NCBI GenBank assembly: GCA_938005465.1
Contig: CALLNU010000035.1
Span: forward strand, 1 to 45,622
Direction of reading: 5' to 3'
Source: an uncultured Collinsella sp.
Lineage (GTDB): Bacteria; Actinomycetota; Coriobacteriia; Coriobacteriales; Coriobacteriaceae
Length of the DNA: 45,622 nucleotides
The notes beneath the pieces are model-generated. The model was not told where the DNA came from. It worked only from the letters and a program-made list of their open reading frames with translations, and did not search any database. This document shows positions 35,590 through 43,154 of the stretch, piece by piece. Numbering within the stretch: the first letter of the stretch is position 1; each line of letters starts with the position of its first letter. The position numbers and the translations under genes are program-made.

Positions 35590-35674
35590 GGGCGAACATA
35601 GCCCAAGGTGGCGAGCAACCGGTGAAAACCGTCCCATACGAGTAGTGTTTATCCGCCTGCAAGCTCCAGCAGTG

Positions 35675-35771
35675 CAATTTCGTGTACTTCAGATACACAC
35701 TTTTCCACTATTTCGTGTATTCCAAGTACATGAAATCGTACTAAACTATGTATCTGAAGTACACGAAATTG
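35675..35771. repeat. Nested inverted repeats with 33-bp spacing before a DUF4143 ATPase
   Basis: Perfect 23-base arms (35675-35697 and 35749-35771) enclose a second imperfect palindrome (35710-35736). Together they give four ATTTCRTGTA half sites: two on the plus strand starting at 35677 and 35710, and two on the minus strand ending at 35736 and 35769. The spacing is 33 bp in each pair. The block ends 13 bases before the start codon at 35785, so it overlaps the promoter or leader of that gene. Confidence 0.9.
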
Positions 35772-35784
35772 GAAAGGCGGCCCC

Positions 35785-37155
35785 ATGCGCAGATCAATCG
35801 AATCCGTTATCGAATCATGGGCGACAAAGGACGCGTCGCGCCCCATCCTCATCCGTGGTGCGCGACGCGTAGGCAAAACGTACGTTGCCGAGGAAATCGG
35901 CAGACGAATCGCCGGCGATGCGTTTGTCAAACTCGACTTTCAGACCGATCTTGAGCTGATCGCTCCGCTGTTCGACTGTCCCACCGACGACGTTGACGCC
36001 ATCGTGGCGCGAATCTCAGACTATAAACGCACCCCCATTCGCAAAGAAACCGCCTTCATCCTGTTTGACGAGGTGCAGCTCTGCGAACGGGCGCTCAACT
36101 CGCTTCGCTTTTTTTCGGGTTCGGGCTGGCGCATATGCGCGACCGGCAGTCAGCTCGGCGTCGCCACGCGCAAGCGCAAGTTGCCTTTTCCCAGCGGCGT
36201 TCGTCAAGAGACCATGCATCCTATGTCGTTCGAGGAGTTTCTCTGGGCGCTCGACGAGGAGCAGATGGCCAATGCCATTCGTACCCACGCCGGCACGCTC
36301 GAGACCTACGCCGCGCACCAAGCCGCGCTCAGCCTGTTTCATCGATACCAGATCGTGGGCGGCATGCCCGCCGCCGTCAACGCATATCGCAAGACGTTAT
36401 CCATCGAGGATGCGCGCGTCGAGCAGCGCGAAATCGACGAGACCTATACCGCCGATATGACCGACCCCGAAAACGGGATCAGCGGCGTGGCGGCGCGCAA
36501 GGTCTGGCGCTCCATTCCGTCCCAGCTGCTGAGATCGTCCACAAAAAAATTCAAGTACTCCGAGGTCGAACGCGGAGGCCGTCGCGCCAAGCTTATCGAG
36601 CCGCTCGACTGGCTCGAAGGCGCCGGCATCATATCGGTCAACAACCTGACCGAAGGCATCGAGCCTCCCCTCGTTCCCTTCGACGACGAAGATGGAAGTT
36701 TCTTTAAGGTCTATCTTCTCGATACCGGCCTCATGTTCTACAAACTCGGCATCAACCCGCGGCTCTGGCTCGACCTCAAAGAGGATTCCGCCATAGCGCT
36801 ATCTTCCGACTTCCGAGGCGCCCTGGCGGAAAACTCGGTCATGCAAGCATTTTCGGGCAATAGCTTGCAGACGTATTACTGGGTGCCGCCGTCGTCTTGG
36901 AAGACGACCGGCGAGCTCGATTTTTTACTTCAGACCGACCGTATGGAAATTGTGCCCGTCGAAGTAAAGTCCGCACGTAACGTGCGCGCGAGAACCCTCG
37001 GGTCGTTTATGGACAAAGCCCGATCGCCATATGCCTACATTTTGTCCGAGAACAATTTTTCCCGCAGCGAAACCGATGACGGGCGCGAGCTGCGCCACCT
37101 CCCCTTGTACGCAGCGGGCTTTATTGGAGCAAACTGCCTCAAGAGCAGTCTGTAA
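35785..37155 (+). CDS. AAA_14 ATPase with DUF4143 domain (1)
   Basis: 456 aa. The N-terminal P-loop ATPase has Walker A GARRVGKT (25-32), Walker B FILFDE (91-96) and a sensor-like CATGSQLG. The middle is the usual FEEFLWAL and VGGMPAAVNAY region. The C-terminal DUF4143 part ends with a restriction-endonuclease-like E-x-D (about 377) and EVKS (393-396). The family is common in gut anaerobes and archaea and its role is unsettled; defence, mobile-element or regulatory roles have been proposed. The low-molecular-weight phosphatase starts 33 bases downstream. A repeat array sits just before the start. Confidence 0.85.
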   Translation: MRRSIESVIESWATKDASRPILIRGARRVGKTYVAEEIGRRIAGDAFVKLDFQTDLELIAPLFDCPTDDVDAIVARISDYKRTPIRKETAFILFDEVQLCERALNSLRFFSGSGWRICATGSQLGVATRKRKLPFPSGVRQETMHPMSFEEFLWALDEEQMANAIRTHAGTLETYAAHQAALSLFHRYQIVGGMPAAVNAYRKTLSIEDARVEQREIDETYTADMTDPENGISGVAARKVWRSIPSQLLRSSTKKFKYSEVERGGRRAKLIEPLDWLEGAGIISVNNLTEGIEPPLVPFDDEDGSFFKVYLLDTGLMFYKLGINPRLWLDLKEDSAIALSSDFRGALAENSVMQAFSGNSLQTYYWVPPSSWKTTGELDFLLQTDRMEIVPVEVKSARNVRARTLGSFMDKARSPYAYILSENNFSRSETDDGRELRHLPLYAAGFIGANCLKSSL

Positions 37156-37188
37156 GCCCTGCGCGACCGCCTAGAAAGGAAGCCGCTC

Positions 37189-37635
37189 ATGCAACGCATT
37201 CTTTTTATCTGCTATGGAAATATCTGTCGCTCGACGATGGCTGAGTCGGTGTTTACCGAGCTCGTGTGCCGCGCTGGGCGCGAGGCGGAGTTTGTCATCG
37301 ATTCCGCTGCGACCTCGACCGAGGAGATCGGCAACCCGCCACACCACGGTACCGTTGCCAAGCTGAGCGAGGTTGGGATTCCCGTCGTCGCACATCGTGC
37401 ACGTCAGGTGCGTCGCGCGGAGTATGGCGACTGGGACCACATTGTCTATATGGACGACGAGAACGCCCGCGGCCTGTACCGAATTTTTGGGAAGGACCCC
37501 GATGGCAAGATCTCGCGCCTGCTCGATTGGACCGATCGCCCCGGCGACGTGGCCGATCCCTGGTACACCGGCAATTTCGACGCCACCTACCGCGATGTAC
37601 TCGCCGGTTGCACCGCTATGCTCGAGCAGCTGTAG
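37189..37635 (+). CDS. Low-molecular-weight protein-tyrosine phosphatase
   Basis: 148 aa, full length. The P-loop is CYGNICRS (Cys8, Arg14, Ser15), where Tyr9 replaces the more usual Leu, and the general acid is Asp123 in VADPWYTG. It would dephosphorylate Tyr residues (or arsenate in related proteins). The start at 37189 follows AAAGGAAG. It is 33 bases after the DUF4143 ATPase gene on the same strand and may be cotranscribed with it. No tyrosine kinase is seen in the window. Confidence 0.9.
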   Translation: MQRILFICYGNICRSTMAESVFTELVCRAGREAEFVIDSAATSTEEIGNPPHHGTVAKLSEVGIPVVAHRARQVRRAEYGDWDHIVYMDDENARGLYRIFGKDPDGKISRLLDWTDRPGDVADPWYTGNFDATYRDVLAGCTAMLEQL

Positions 37636-37679
37636 GCGCTCGGTCGGCGCGGGCACACGGGCCACGCCATCGGCATAAA

Positions 37680-37777
37680 ACGAGCGTGGATTTTCTCCCA
37701 CTTTGAGCGTTCGAGCGCGCTCTAAACGGGAGAAAATCCACGCTCGTTATCTCGGTGGGAGAAAATCCACACTCATG
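37680..37777. repeat. Long inverted repeat plus third unit (family D)
   Basis: Perfect 20-base arms (37680-37699 and 37728-37747) carry GTGGATTTTCTCCC and its complement, with a smaller GAGCG/CGCTC hairpin inside. A third unit, GGGAGAAAATCCACACTC, follows at 37757-37774. It lies between the convergent phosphatase and second DUF4143 genes. Confidence 0.8.
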
Positions 37778-37778
37778 A

Positions 37779-37809
37779 ATGTGACAAAGGGGCTGTCCCT
37801 TTGTCACAT
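37779..37809. repeat. Repeat family B palindrome, copy 5
   Basis: ATGTGACAAAGGGGC and complement with one mismatch, 12 bases after the stop of the second DUF4143 ATPase. Confidence 0.85.
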
Positions 37810-37821
37810 CCGGGACTGGCC

Positions 37822-39183
37822 CTAGACCGGCTTGACCTCCAGCTTTATCCCCTCGGCACAGGAGTCGCCCAAAACATCCGAAAGGGCCCAGGTCGCATAT
37901 AGCGGCAAATAGAGAACCGCTCCGTTGCGCTCAACGTTGCCTCTCGAGAAAACAATCCCGAGCCTTACGCCATATTCAGCCGTATCAAGCACATGACCGA
38001 GCGCAGCGTGCGCGTGGTAATAGGAGCCCGATTTAACCTCGATCGGAACAGCCGTCCCATCCGGTCCATCGACCACAAAGTCCACTTCGCCGCGCTTTTT
38101 TGTCTGATAGTAGTAAAGCTGGCGATTTTGGGCAGCTAGCTGCTGGGCCACCACGTTTTCGTAAATGCCGCCCAGATTGGGCTCTTTGCTATCAAGATAC
38201 GCCGCTTGGGCGACTCCAACGGGGTAGCGCGCCATCAACATGCCCGTATCCGATTGATATAGCTTGAACTGCGATGGCCGTGCCGTCTTGAGCAGGGGCG
38301 ATTTTGGCTCGGTTACGATATCGGCTTTGAGAGCAACGCCGGCATCGACAAGCCATACAAAATCTCGCTGATACTTCTCGTAGTGAGCCTTGGGGTCAAT
38401 GGAATTGAGCACGAAGCGCTTGTTTTCGCCCTCGAGCATAATAGGGAGCTGATCGTAGATGCTCTGCACCTGCAGGGCTCGCCCGCTTGCATACTTGGAG
38501 ATATCCCGCCGGTACTGTTCGTTGAGCTCTGACTGCAGCTGACGAACAGAAGCAAGGTCGCCCTGCGTGTCAAGGAAACGCTGCACGACCTCCGGCATTC
38601 CGCCGACAACGGTATAGGTCCTGAAGTTTGCCATCATCGCGTCATGAATGTAATCAGGAATGGGCCTCTCGCTGATACACGCGTCACGTATCGTTTGGCG
38701 AGCCCCCTCGCTCACCCCGGTTGCCCAGCAAAACTCCTCAAAATCGAGCGGGAACATCCTAAGCTCGTGGACATACCCCACGGGATAGGACCTGACGCCC
38801 TTGAACTGGGTCCCGAGCATTGACCCCGAAAACGCCCAGCGGCACCTCCCGTCCTCTACAAGGAACTTTGCCATCGTCATGATGTCGAGGGCCTCTTGGA
38901 CCTCATCGATAAACACGAGCGTTTTGCCTGGTGCAATCGACTTTCCCGAAAGAAGCGTCACCCTGCTGATGAAATCATCGGCATCTCGCGCCTCGAGAAG
39001 AGCATCTTTAGCCTGGCGATTTTCCATGAGGTTGAGTTCGATGTAGGTTGCGTGGTTGGCTTTGCCAAACGCGCGAATCGAATAGCTTTTGCCGATCTGG
39101 CGAGAACCCGTAACGAATAAGGCCTTTTGCTCGGCAGACTTCAGCCAACGCTCCAGCTCTGCCGCTATTTTCCTGCGCAGCAT
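37822..39183 (-). CDS. AAA_14 ATPase with DUF4143 domain (2)
   Basis: 453 aa. Walker A is GSRQIGKS (26-33) and Walker B LVFIDE (89-94). Then come FSGSMLGTQ, FEEFCWA and VGGMPEVVQRF, as in the first copy but clearly divergent. The C-terminal part has GEVDFVVDG and IEVKSG, the nuclease-like motif. The start is the ATG at 39183 with GAGGGG seven bases before it; a TTG eight codons upstream is less likely. It is convergent with the phosphatase gene. A three-unit 33-bp repeat array lies immediately upstream. Confidence 0.85.
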   Translation of the reverse strand: MLRRKIAAELERWLKSAEQKALFVTGSRQIGKSYSIRAFGKANHATYIELNLMENRQAKDALLEARDADDFISRVTLLSGKSIAPGKTLVFIDEVQEALDIMTMAKFLVEDGRCRWAFSGSMLGTQFKGVRSYPVGYVHELRMFPLDFEEFCWATGVSEGARQTIRDACISERPIPDYIHDAMMANFRTYTVVGGMPEVVQRFLDTQGDLASVRQLQSELNEQYRRDISKYASGRALQVQSIYDQLPIMLEGENKRFVLNSIDPKAHYEKYQRDFVWLVDAGVALKADIVTEPKSPLLKTARPSQFKLYQSDTGMLMARYPVGVAQAAYLDSKEPNLGGIYENVVAQQLAAQNRQLYYYQTKKRGEVDFVVDGPDGTAVPIEVKSGSYYHAHAALGHVLDTAEYGVRLGIVFSRGNVERNGAVLYLPLYATWALSDVLGDSCAEGIKLEVKPV

Positions 39184-39199
39184 AGGCTTTCCCCTCAGT

Positions 39200-39298
39200 G
39201 TTATCAAATGAAATGCAAAGTTTTATGCGCTTGATTATCGATGAAATGTAGGATTTTTAGAACCTATAATCGGATGAAATGCAGAGATTTGAGATTAT
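39200..39298. repeat. Three 33-bp direct repeats before the second DUF4143 ATPase
   Basis: The motif ATGAAATGYA starts at 39208, 39241 and 39274, an exact 33-bp period, each preceded by TTATCR- or TAATCG-like bases. On the gene strand the core is CATTTCAT. The array lies just upstream of the ribosome site at the start 39183, as does the ATTTCRT array before the first DUF4143 gene. Confidence 0.85.
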
Positions 39299-39325
39299 AA
39301 GCAAAAGAAGGGGCACCACCGGCGA

Positions 39326-39356
39326 ATGTGGCAAAGGGACTGTCCCTTTGCCACAT
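39326..39356. repeat. Repeat family B palindrome, copy 6
   Basis: ATGTGGCAAAGGGAC and its perfect complement around one T; both arms carry the A-to-G / T-to-C change relative to copies 2, 4 and 5. It begins 9 bases after the stop of the 39366 gene. Confidence 0.85.
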
Positions 39357-39365
39357 TGCGCTCGA

Positions 39366-39695
39366 CTACTCGTCAACGATCTCGGCAAGCCAGACGTTCA
39401 GTGTATCGACTTCGGGGCAGCAGAACTTTGCCGTGCCGGGCTCGTTTCCAGGCACGGTCCCGCCATAGCGCAGGATATCGATATAGGGAAAGCCCACATG
39501 GCAGGCCATGGCGCACATCTTGCCGCGATCGCGGTCGAAGTCAAAAACGTCGCCCGGCTTGTGACCGTGGTGGCAGCGGCATGTGCCCAGCTGGTCAACA
39601 CAGCTAATGCGAATACGCGGGCGCTTGCCACGCGGTGCGCCGAGCGGCTTGTTCTCGCCCGTGGCCTCGGTGCCGCTCTCGTCGGCGTTACTCAT
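39366..39695 (-). CDS. TIGR04076-like cysteine-rich small protein
   Basis: 109 aa. A Lys/Arg-rich N-terminus is followed by RIRISCVDQLGTCRCHHGHKPGDVFDFD, then CAMACHVGFPYIDILRYGGTVPG and CCPEV, a pattern I associate with the TIGR04076 family. The many Cys and His suggest metal or cluster binding, but the function is unknown. The ATG at 39695 overlaps the end of the pyridoxamine kinase gene by 8 bases, so it is coupled to it. Confidence 0.65.
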   Translation of the reverse strand: MSNADESGTEATGENKPLGAPRGKRPRIRISCVDQLGTCRCHHGHKPGDVFDFDRDRGKMCAMACHVGFPYIDILRYGGTVPGNEPGTAKFCCPEVDTLNVWLAEIVDE

Positions 39696-40512
39696 GGTCA
39701 ATCACATCCAGGCAGGCCTCGATGGGAAGGCCGGCGGACTTATCCTCCTGGTCGGCATTGCGCTCGATAAGCTCGGCTACCACGCGCATGGCATCGCTCG
39801 TCGCGCGCTGCAGGCTCCAACCGGCCATAACGCGGCCGACGAGCACCGCCGAGAACGTGTCGCCCGTGCCCGGGAAGTAGACCGGGATCAGGTCGAAGGG
39901 AATCGTGAAGTACTCCCCCGCCACATGGTCGTAACCGATGACGACATTCGCACCGTCGACCACAGCGCTCGTAATGACCACCGACTTGGCGCCCAAGGCA
40001 CGCACGGCATCCACGAGAGCGCGGCCCTCATCGGGCGTGATTTGCTCGGCAATGGGCGTATCGGTGAGCAGGCACGCCTCGGTGTAGTTTGGCACCGCAT
40101 AGTCGGCGCACTCGAGCAGGCTGCGCATGAGACCGATCGTGGACTCGGGCACGCCGGCGTAGAGCTTGCCGTTGTCGCCCATGATGGGGTCGACGAACAC
40201 CTTGGTGCCCTTTTGCGCACGGCGGTGGCAAAAGTCCGAGATGATGCGCGTCTCTTCCTCGGTCACGATAAAGCCGGTGGAGATGGCGTCGAACTCAAAC
40301 CCGAGCTCCTCCCAGATAGCGAGGCTCTGGCGCACGTACTCGGTGGTGTCATGGATGTAGAACTTGGGATAGTTGAGCGTATCGGACACCAGCGCCGTCG
40401 GCAGGTTGTGGATGCGATAGCCCATGTGCGACAGCACCGGCAGCATGGCGGAGAGCGCGACCTTGCCGTAGCCGCACATATCGTTGATCAGCAGCAGCTG
40501 AGTGTTCTTCAT
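39688..40512 (-). CDS. Pyridoxamine/pyridoxal kinase family protein
   Basis: A ribokinase-fold kinase of 274 aa, phosphorylating vitamin B6 vitamers in salvage to PLP. Visible are the opening LLLINDMCGYGKVALSAMLPVLSHMGY, the KVFVDPIMGDNGKLY motif and the anion hole FPGTGDTFSAVLVG, with its catalytic Asp. The ATG at 40512 follows GGGAG; the open frame extends well upstream only through repeat DNA. It overlaps the TIGR04076-like gene downstream. Confidence 0.88.
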   Translation of the reverse strand: MKNTQLLLINDMCGYGKVALSAMLPVLSHMGYRIHNLPTALVSDTLNYPKFYIHDTTEYVRQSLAIWEELGFEFDAISTGFIVTEEETRIISDFCHRRAQKGTKVFVDPIMGDNGKLYAGVPESTIGLMRSLLECADYAVPNYTEACLLTDTPIAEQITPDEGRALVDAVRALGAKSVVITSAVVDGANVVIGYDHVAGEYFTIPFDLIPVYFPGTGDTFSAVLVGRVMAGWSLQRATSDAMRVVAELIERNADQEDKSAGLPIEACLDVIDHE

Positions 40513-40756
40513 GAGGGTCTCCCTTGGTTTGGGCACGGCGCAGCGGCGCCACAGTGCGACTAAGTGTAGCGCAGGGGACGTTGTGAACGGGCGCTGGCGC
40601 CGCGGAGGCCACATTGTTGCGGAAAGGTTTCGGAAATGGGGGCATAGGCCTTGTGGCCATGCCCGACGATTGAACGTCAGATTGCCGCTTAGGAACGCTT
40701 GCAGCGTCGAGCCGTTGCGCGGTTTGGTAAAACCGCGCAACAACTACTTTGGTACC
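40513..40756. other. Intergenic region holding repeat A copy 4
   Basis: Between the divergent kinase and MarR genes there are 328 bases without a gene. From 40631 to 40742 it is a diverged family A element; from 40757 on is the MarR promoter. The 120 bases next to the kinase start show no clear promoter to me. Confidence 0.5.
40631..40742 (-). repeat. Repeat family A, copy 4 (diverged)
   Basis: Hairpin 1 is well kept with compensatory change (GTTGCGCGG / CCGCGCAAC, 40714-40741). Hairpin 2 is different in sequence but still paired (GGGCATGGCC / GGCCTATGCCC). The linker keeps GGCTCGACGCTGC. Unlike other copies it does not follow a gene end. Confidence 0.7.
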
Positions 40757-40819
40757 TTGACATTGATTTCTCACACTCCTAAATTGGTTAGGCACAAAAC
40801 AATTCCACTACCTAACTAA
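40757..40819 (+). promoter_or_regulatory. Promoter and likely operator of the MarR-ABC operon
   Basis: TTGACA (40757-40762), a 17-base spacer and TAAATT (40780-40785) form a good promoter. Facing half sites TTGGTTAGG (40784-40792) and CCTAACTAA (40811-40819) lie at and after the -10, where MarR-type binding would block transcription. Confidence 0.6.
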
Positions 40820-40840
40820 AGAAAGGAGCAGCACTAATTC

Positions 40841-41347
40841 ATGTGCGATGAACCTCTTAACCTTTGTTCGCACGAGCCCGGCGGCGACCCGTCACAGCCG
40901 GCGGATGTACCCGAAGCGGTTAGCTCGGAAGACAAGCTTGCCAAGCGCATCCTGAGCGGCCTGGGTTTTTGCGGCCATTACATGCATTTTCATGGCGGAG
41001 GCGTGTCCGGCAAGGCGCCCATCATCTGCCTGCTGGCCAAGCAGCCCGGCGGCGAGATGTCTCAGCAGGAACTCGGCATGCACTTTGACCTCAAGCCGGG
41101 GTCGCTTTCCGAGATCTTGTCCAAGCTCGAGGTCAACGGCCTCATCGAGCGCAACCGTAACCCCAAGGATCGACGGCAACTCACCATTCGCCTGACCGAA
41201 ACCGGCCGGGAAAACGCCCGCATCGACCAGGCGGCCCGCATCCGCTTTAGAGAGCGCGCCTTTAGCGCCCTCACCCACGACGAGCGCGAGCAGCTCGCCG
41301 AAATGCTCGAGAGAATCCGCAAAACCTGGGAGGAACTGGATGATTAA
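40841..41347 (+). CDS. MarR-family transcriptional regulator
   Basis: 168 aa winged helix-turn-helix protein. Residues about 60-130 hold the DNA-binding part: MSQQELGMHFDLKPGSLSEILSKLEVNGLIERNRNPKDRRQLTIRLTETGR, including the DRR wing typical of MarR. The 45-residue N-terminus is Cys/His-containing (MCDEPLNLCSHEP) and longer than usual. It probably represses its own operon with the two ABC exporter genes, which begin 8 bases before its stop codon. The inducing compound is unknown. Confidence 0.88.
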   Translation: MCDEPLNLCSHEPGGDPSQPADVPEAVSSEDKLAKRILSGLGFCGHYMHFHGGGVSGKAPIICLLAKQPGGEMSQQELGMHFDLKPGSLSEILSKLEVNGLIERNRNPKDRRQLTIRLTETGRENARIDQAARIRFRERAFSALTHDEREQLAEMLERIRKTWEELDD

Positions 41348-43154
41348 AACCCTCATGGGCAGCATCCGCGACTATATGAAAGTCACTGTTGCCACGCCAT
41401 TGCTCGTGCTTGGCGAGGTGCTCTGCGAGATGCTGATTCCATTTATCACCGCCAACCTGATCGACGCCATCAAAGACGGCGCCACCGTAGCCGAGATGCT
41501 TCCCACCGCGGGCTTTTTGGTGCTCATCGCGCTGGCGTCGCTTGCTTTTGGCGCCGCCGCCGGCGTCACCTGCAGCCATGCGAGTTGCGGTTTCGCCAAG
41601 AACCTGCGTCACGACCTGTTCTACAAGATCCAGACGTTCAGCTTTGCCAACATCGATGAGTTCTCGAGCTCCTCGCTCGTCACGCGCCTGACCACCGACA
41701 TCAACAACGTGCAGCAGGCCTTTATGATGATCATCCGTATCGCCGTGCGCGCGCCGCTGGTATTGATCTTCGCCTTTACCATGGCGTTTATCATGGGCGG
41801 CAGCGTTGCCATGGTCTACCTGGTCATCATTCCGCTGCTGGGCTTCGGACTGTTCTTTATCATCTTTAAGGTGCGCCCCATCTTCTCGCGCGTGTTCCAC
41901 AAGTATGACGCCCTTAACGAGTCCGTCGAGGAAAACGTCACCGGCATGCGCGTGGTCAAGAGCTACGTGCGCGAAGACTTTGAGAAGGAGAAGTTCGCGA
42001 CCGCCGCGCGCGACGTCCAGATGGACTTCACCCGCGCCGAGAAGCTGCTCGCCTTTAACAACCCCATGATGAACATCTGTGTCAACGGCGCGTTTGTCGT
42101 CATCATCTACCTGGGCTCCAAGCTCATCATCACGAGCCAGGGCACGCTGTTCGACGTGGGCCAGCTCTCCTCGATCTTTACCTATGGCTTCCAAATCCTC
42201 ATGAGTCTGATGCAGCTGTCGATGATCTTTGTCATGGTAACCATGGCCGACGAATCGGCCCACCGCATCACCGAGGTGCTGGCCGCCGAGCCCACGATCG
42301 CCGATCCCGCCGAGCCCGTAATCGAGGTCGCCGACGGCTCCATCGACTTTGACCACGTGAGCTTTAAGTATTCCGCGCATGCGAAGCGCCAGGCGCTCGA
42401 CGATATCGACCTGCACATTAAGAGCGGCGAGACCATCGGCATCATTGGCGGCACCGGCTCGGCCAAGTCCACGCTCGTAAACCTCATCGCCCGCCTGTAC
42501 GACGCCACCGAAGGCACCGTGCGCGTGGGCGGCGTGGATGTGCGCGGCTACGACTTGGACGCCCTGCGCCACCAGGTGGCCATGGTGCTGCAGAAAAACG
42601 TGCTGTTTAGCGGCACGATTGCCGAGAACCTGCGTTGGGGCGACCCGAACGCCACCGACGAAGAGGTCCGCGAGGCCGCGCATCTGGCCTGCGCCGACGA
42701 GTTTGTCGACGGCTTCCCCAAGGGCTATGACACCTGGATCGAACAGGGCGGCTCCAATGTTTCCGGCGGTCAGAAGCAGCGCCTGTGCATTGCGCGTGCC
42801 CTGCTGCGTCGCCCCAAGATTTTGATCCTGGACGACTCCACCAGCGCCGTCGACACCAAGACCGACGCCAAGATCCGCGCAGGGTTGGCAAGCTATCTGC
42901 CCAACACGACCAAGCTCATCATCGCCCAGCGCATCAGCTCCGTACAGGACGCAGACCGCATCATCGTCATGGAGGGCGGCCGTATCGCGCAGATCGGCAA
43001 CCACGACGAGCTGCTTAAGACAAGCGAGATCTACCGCGAGACCTTTACCTCGCAGAACAAGATGTCTGCCGAAGGCGAAGGGGCCGTCGAGGCCGACACC
43101 GAGGCATCCGTAACGCAAGCTCAGACCCAGGAAGGGGGCGAGGCACATGAGTAA
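41340..43154 (+). CDS. Heterodimeric ABC exporter half, degenerate site
   Basis: 604 aa: six membrane helices (about 1-320) then an ATPase domain. Walker A is GGTGSAKST (370-378), with Ala where Gly is normal before Lys; the signature is VSGGQKQR (about 474-481). Walker B ends LDDS, so the catalytic Glu is Asp. These changes mark the degenerate-site subunit of a heterodimeric multidrug-type exporter, as in TM287 or BmrC. It overlaps both the MarR gene and the second ABC gene by 8 bases, so equimolar production is likely. Confidence 0.93.
   Translation: MIKTLMGSIRDYMKVTVATPLLVLGEVLCEMLIPFITANLIDAIKDGATVAEMLPTAGFLVLIALASLAFGAAAGVTCSHASCGFAKNLRHDLFYKIQTFSFANIDEFSSSSLVTRLTTDINNVQQAFMMIIRIAVRAPLVLIFAFTMAFIMGGSVAMVYLVIIPLLGFGLFFIIFKVRPIFSRVFHKYDALNESVEENVTGMRVVKSYVREDFEKEKFATAARDVQMDFTRAEKLLAFNNPMMNICVNGAFVVIIYLGSKLIITSQGTLFDVGQLSSIFTYGFQILMSLMQLSMIFVMVTMADESAHRITEVLAAEPTIADPAEPVIEVADGSIDFDHVSFKYSAHAKRQALDDIDLHIKSGETIGIIGGTGSAKSTLVNLIARLYDATEGTVRVGGVDVRGYDLDALRHQVAMVLQKNVLFSGTIAENLRWGDPNATDEEVREAAHLACADEFVDGFPKGYDTWIEQGGSNVSGGQKQRLCIARALLRRPKILILDDSTSAVDTKTDAKIRAGLASYLPNTTKLIIAQRISSVQDADRIIVMEGGRIAQIGNHDELLKTSEIYRETFTSQNKMSAEGEGAVEADTEASVTQAQTQEGGEAHE

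Noticed and set aside
39200..39298. A CRISPR array
   Set aside because: The shared motif is only about 10 bases within a 33-bp period with three diverged units and no cas genes. It fits phased protein-binding sites better.
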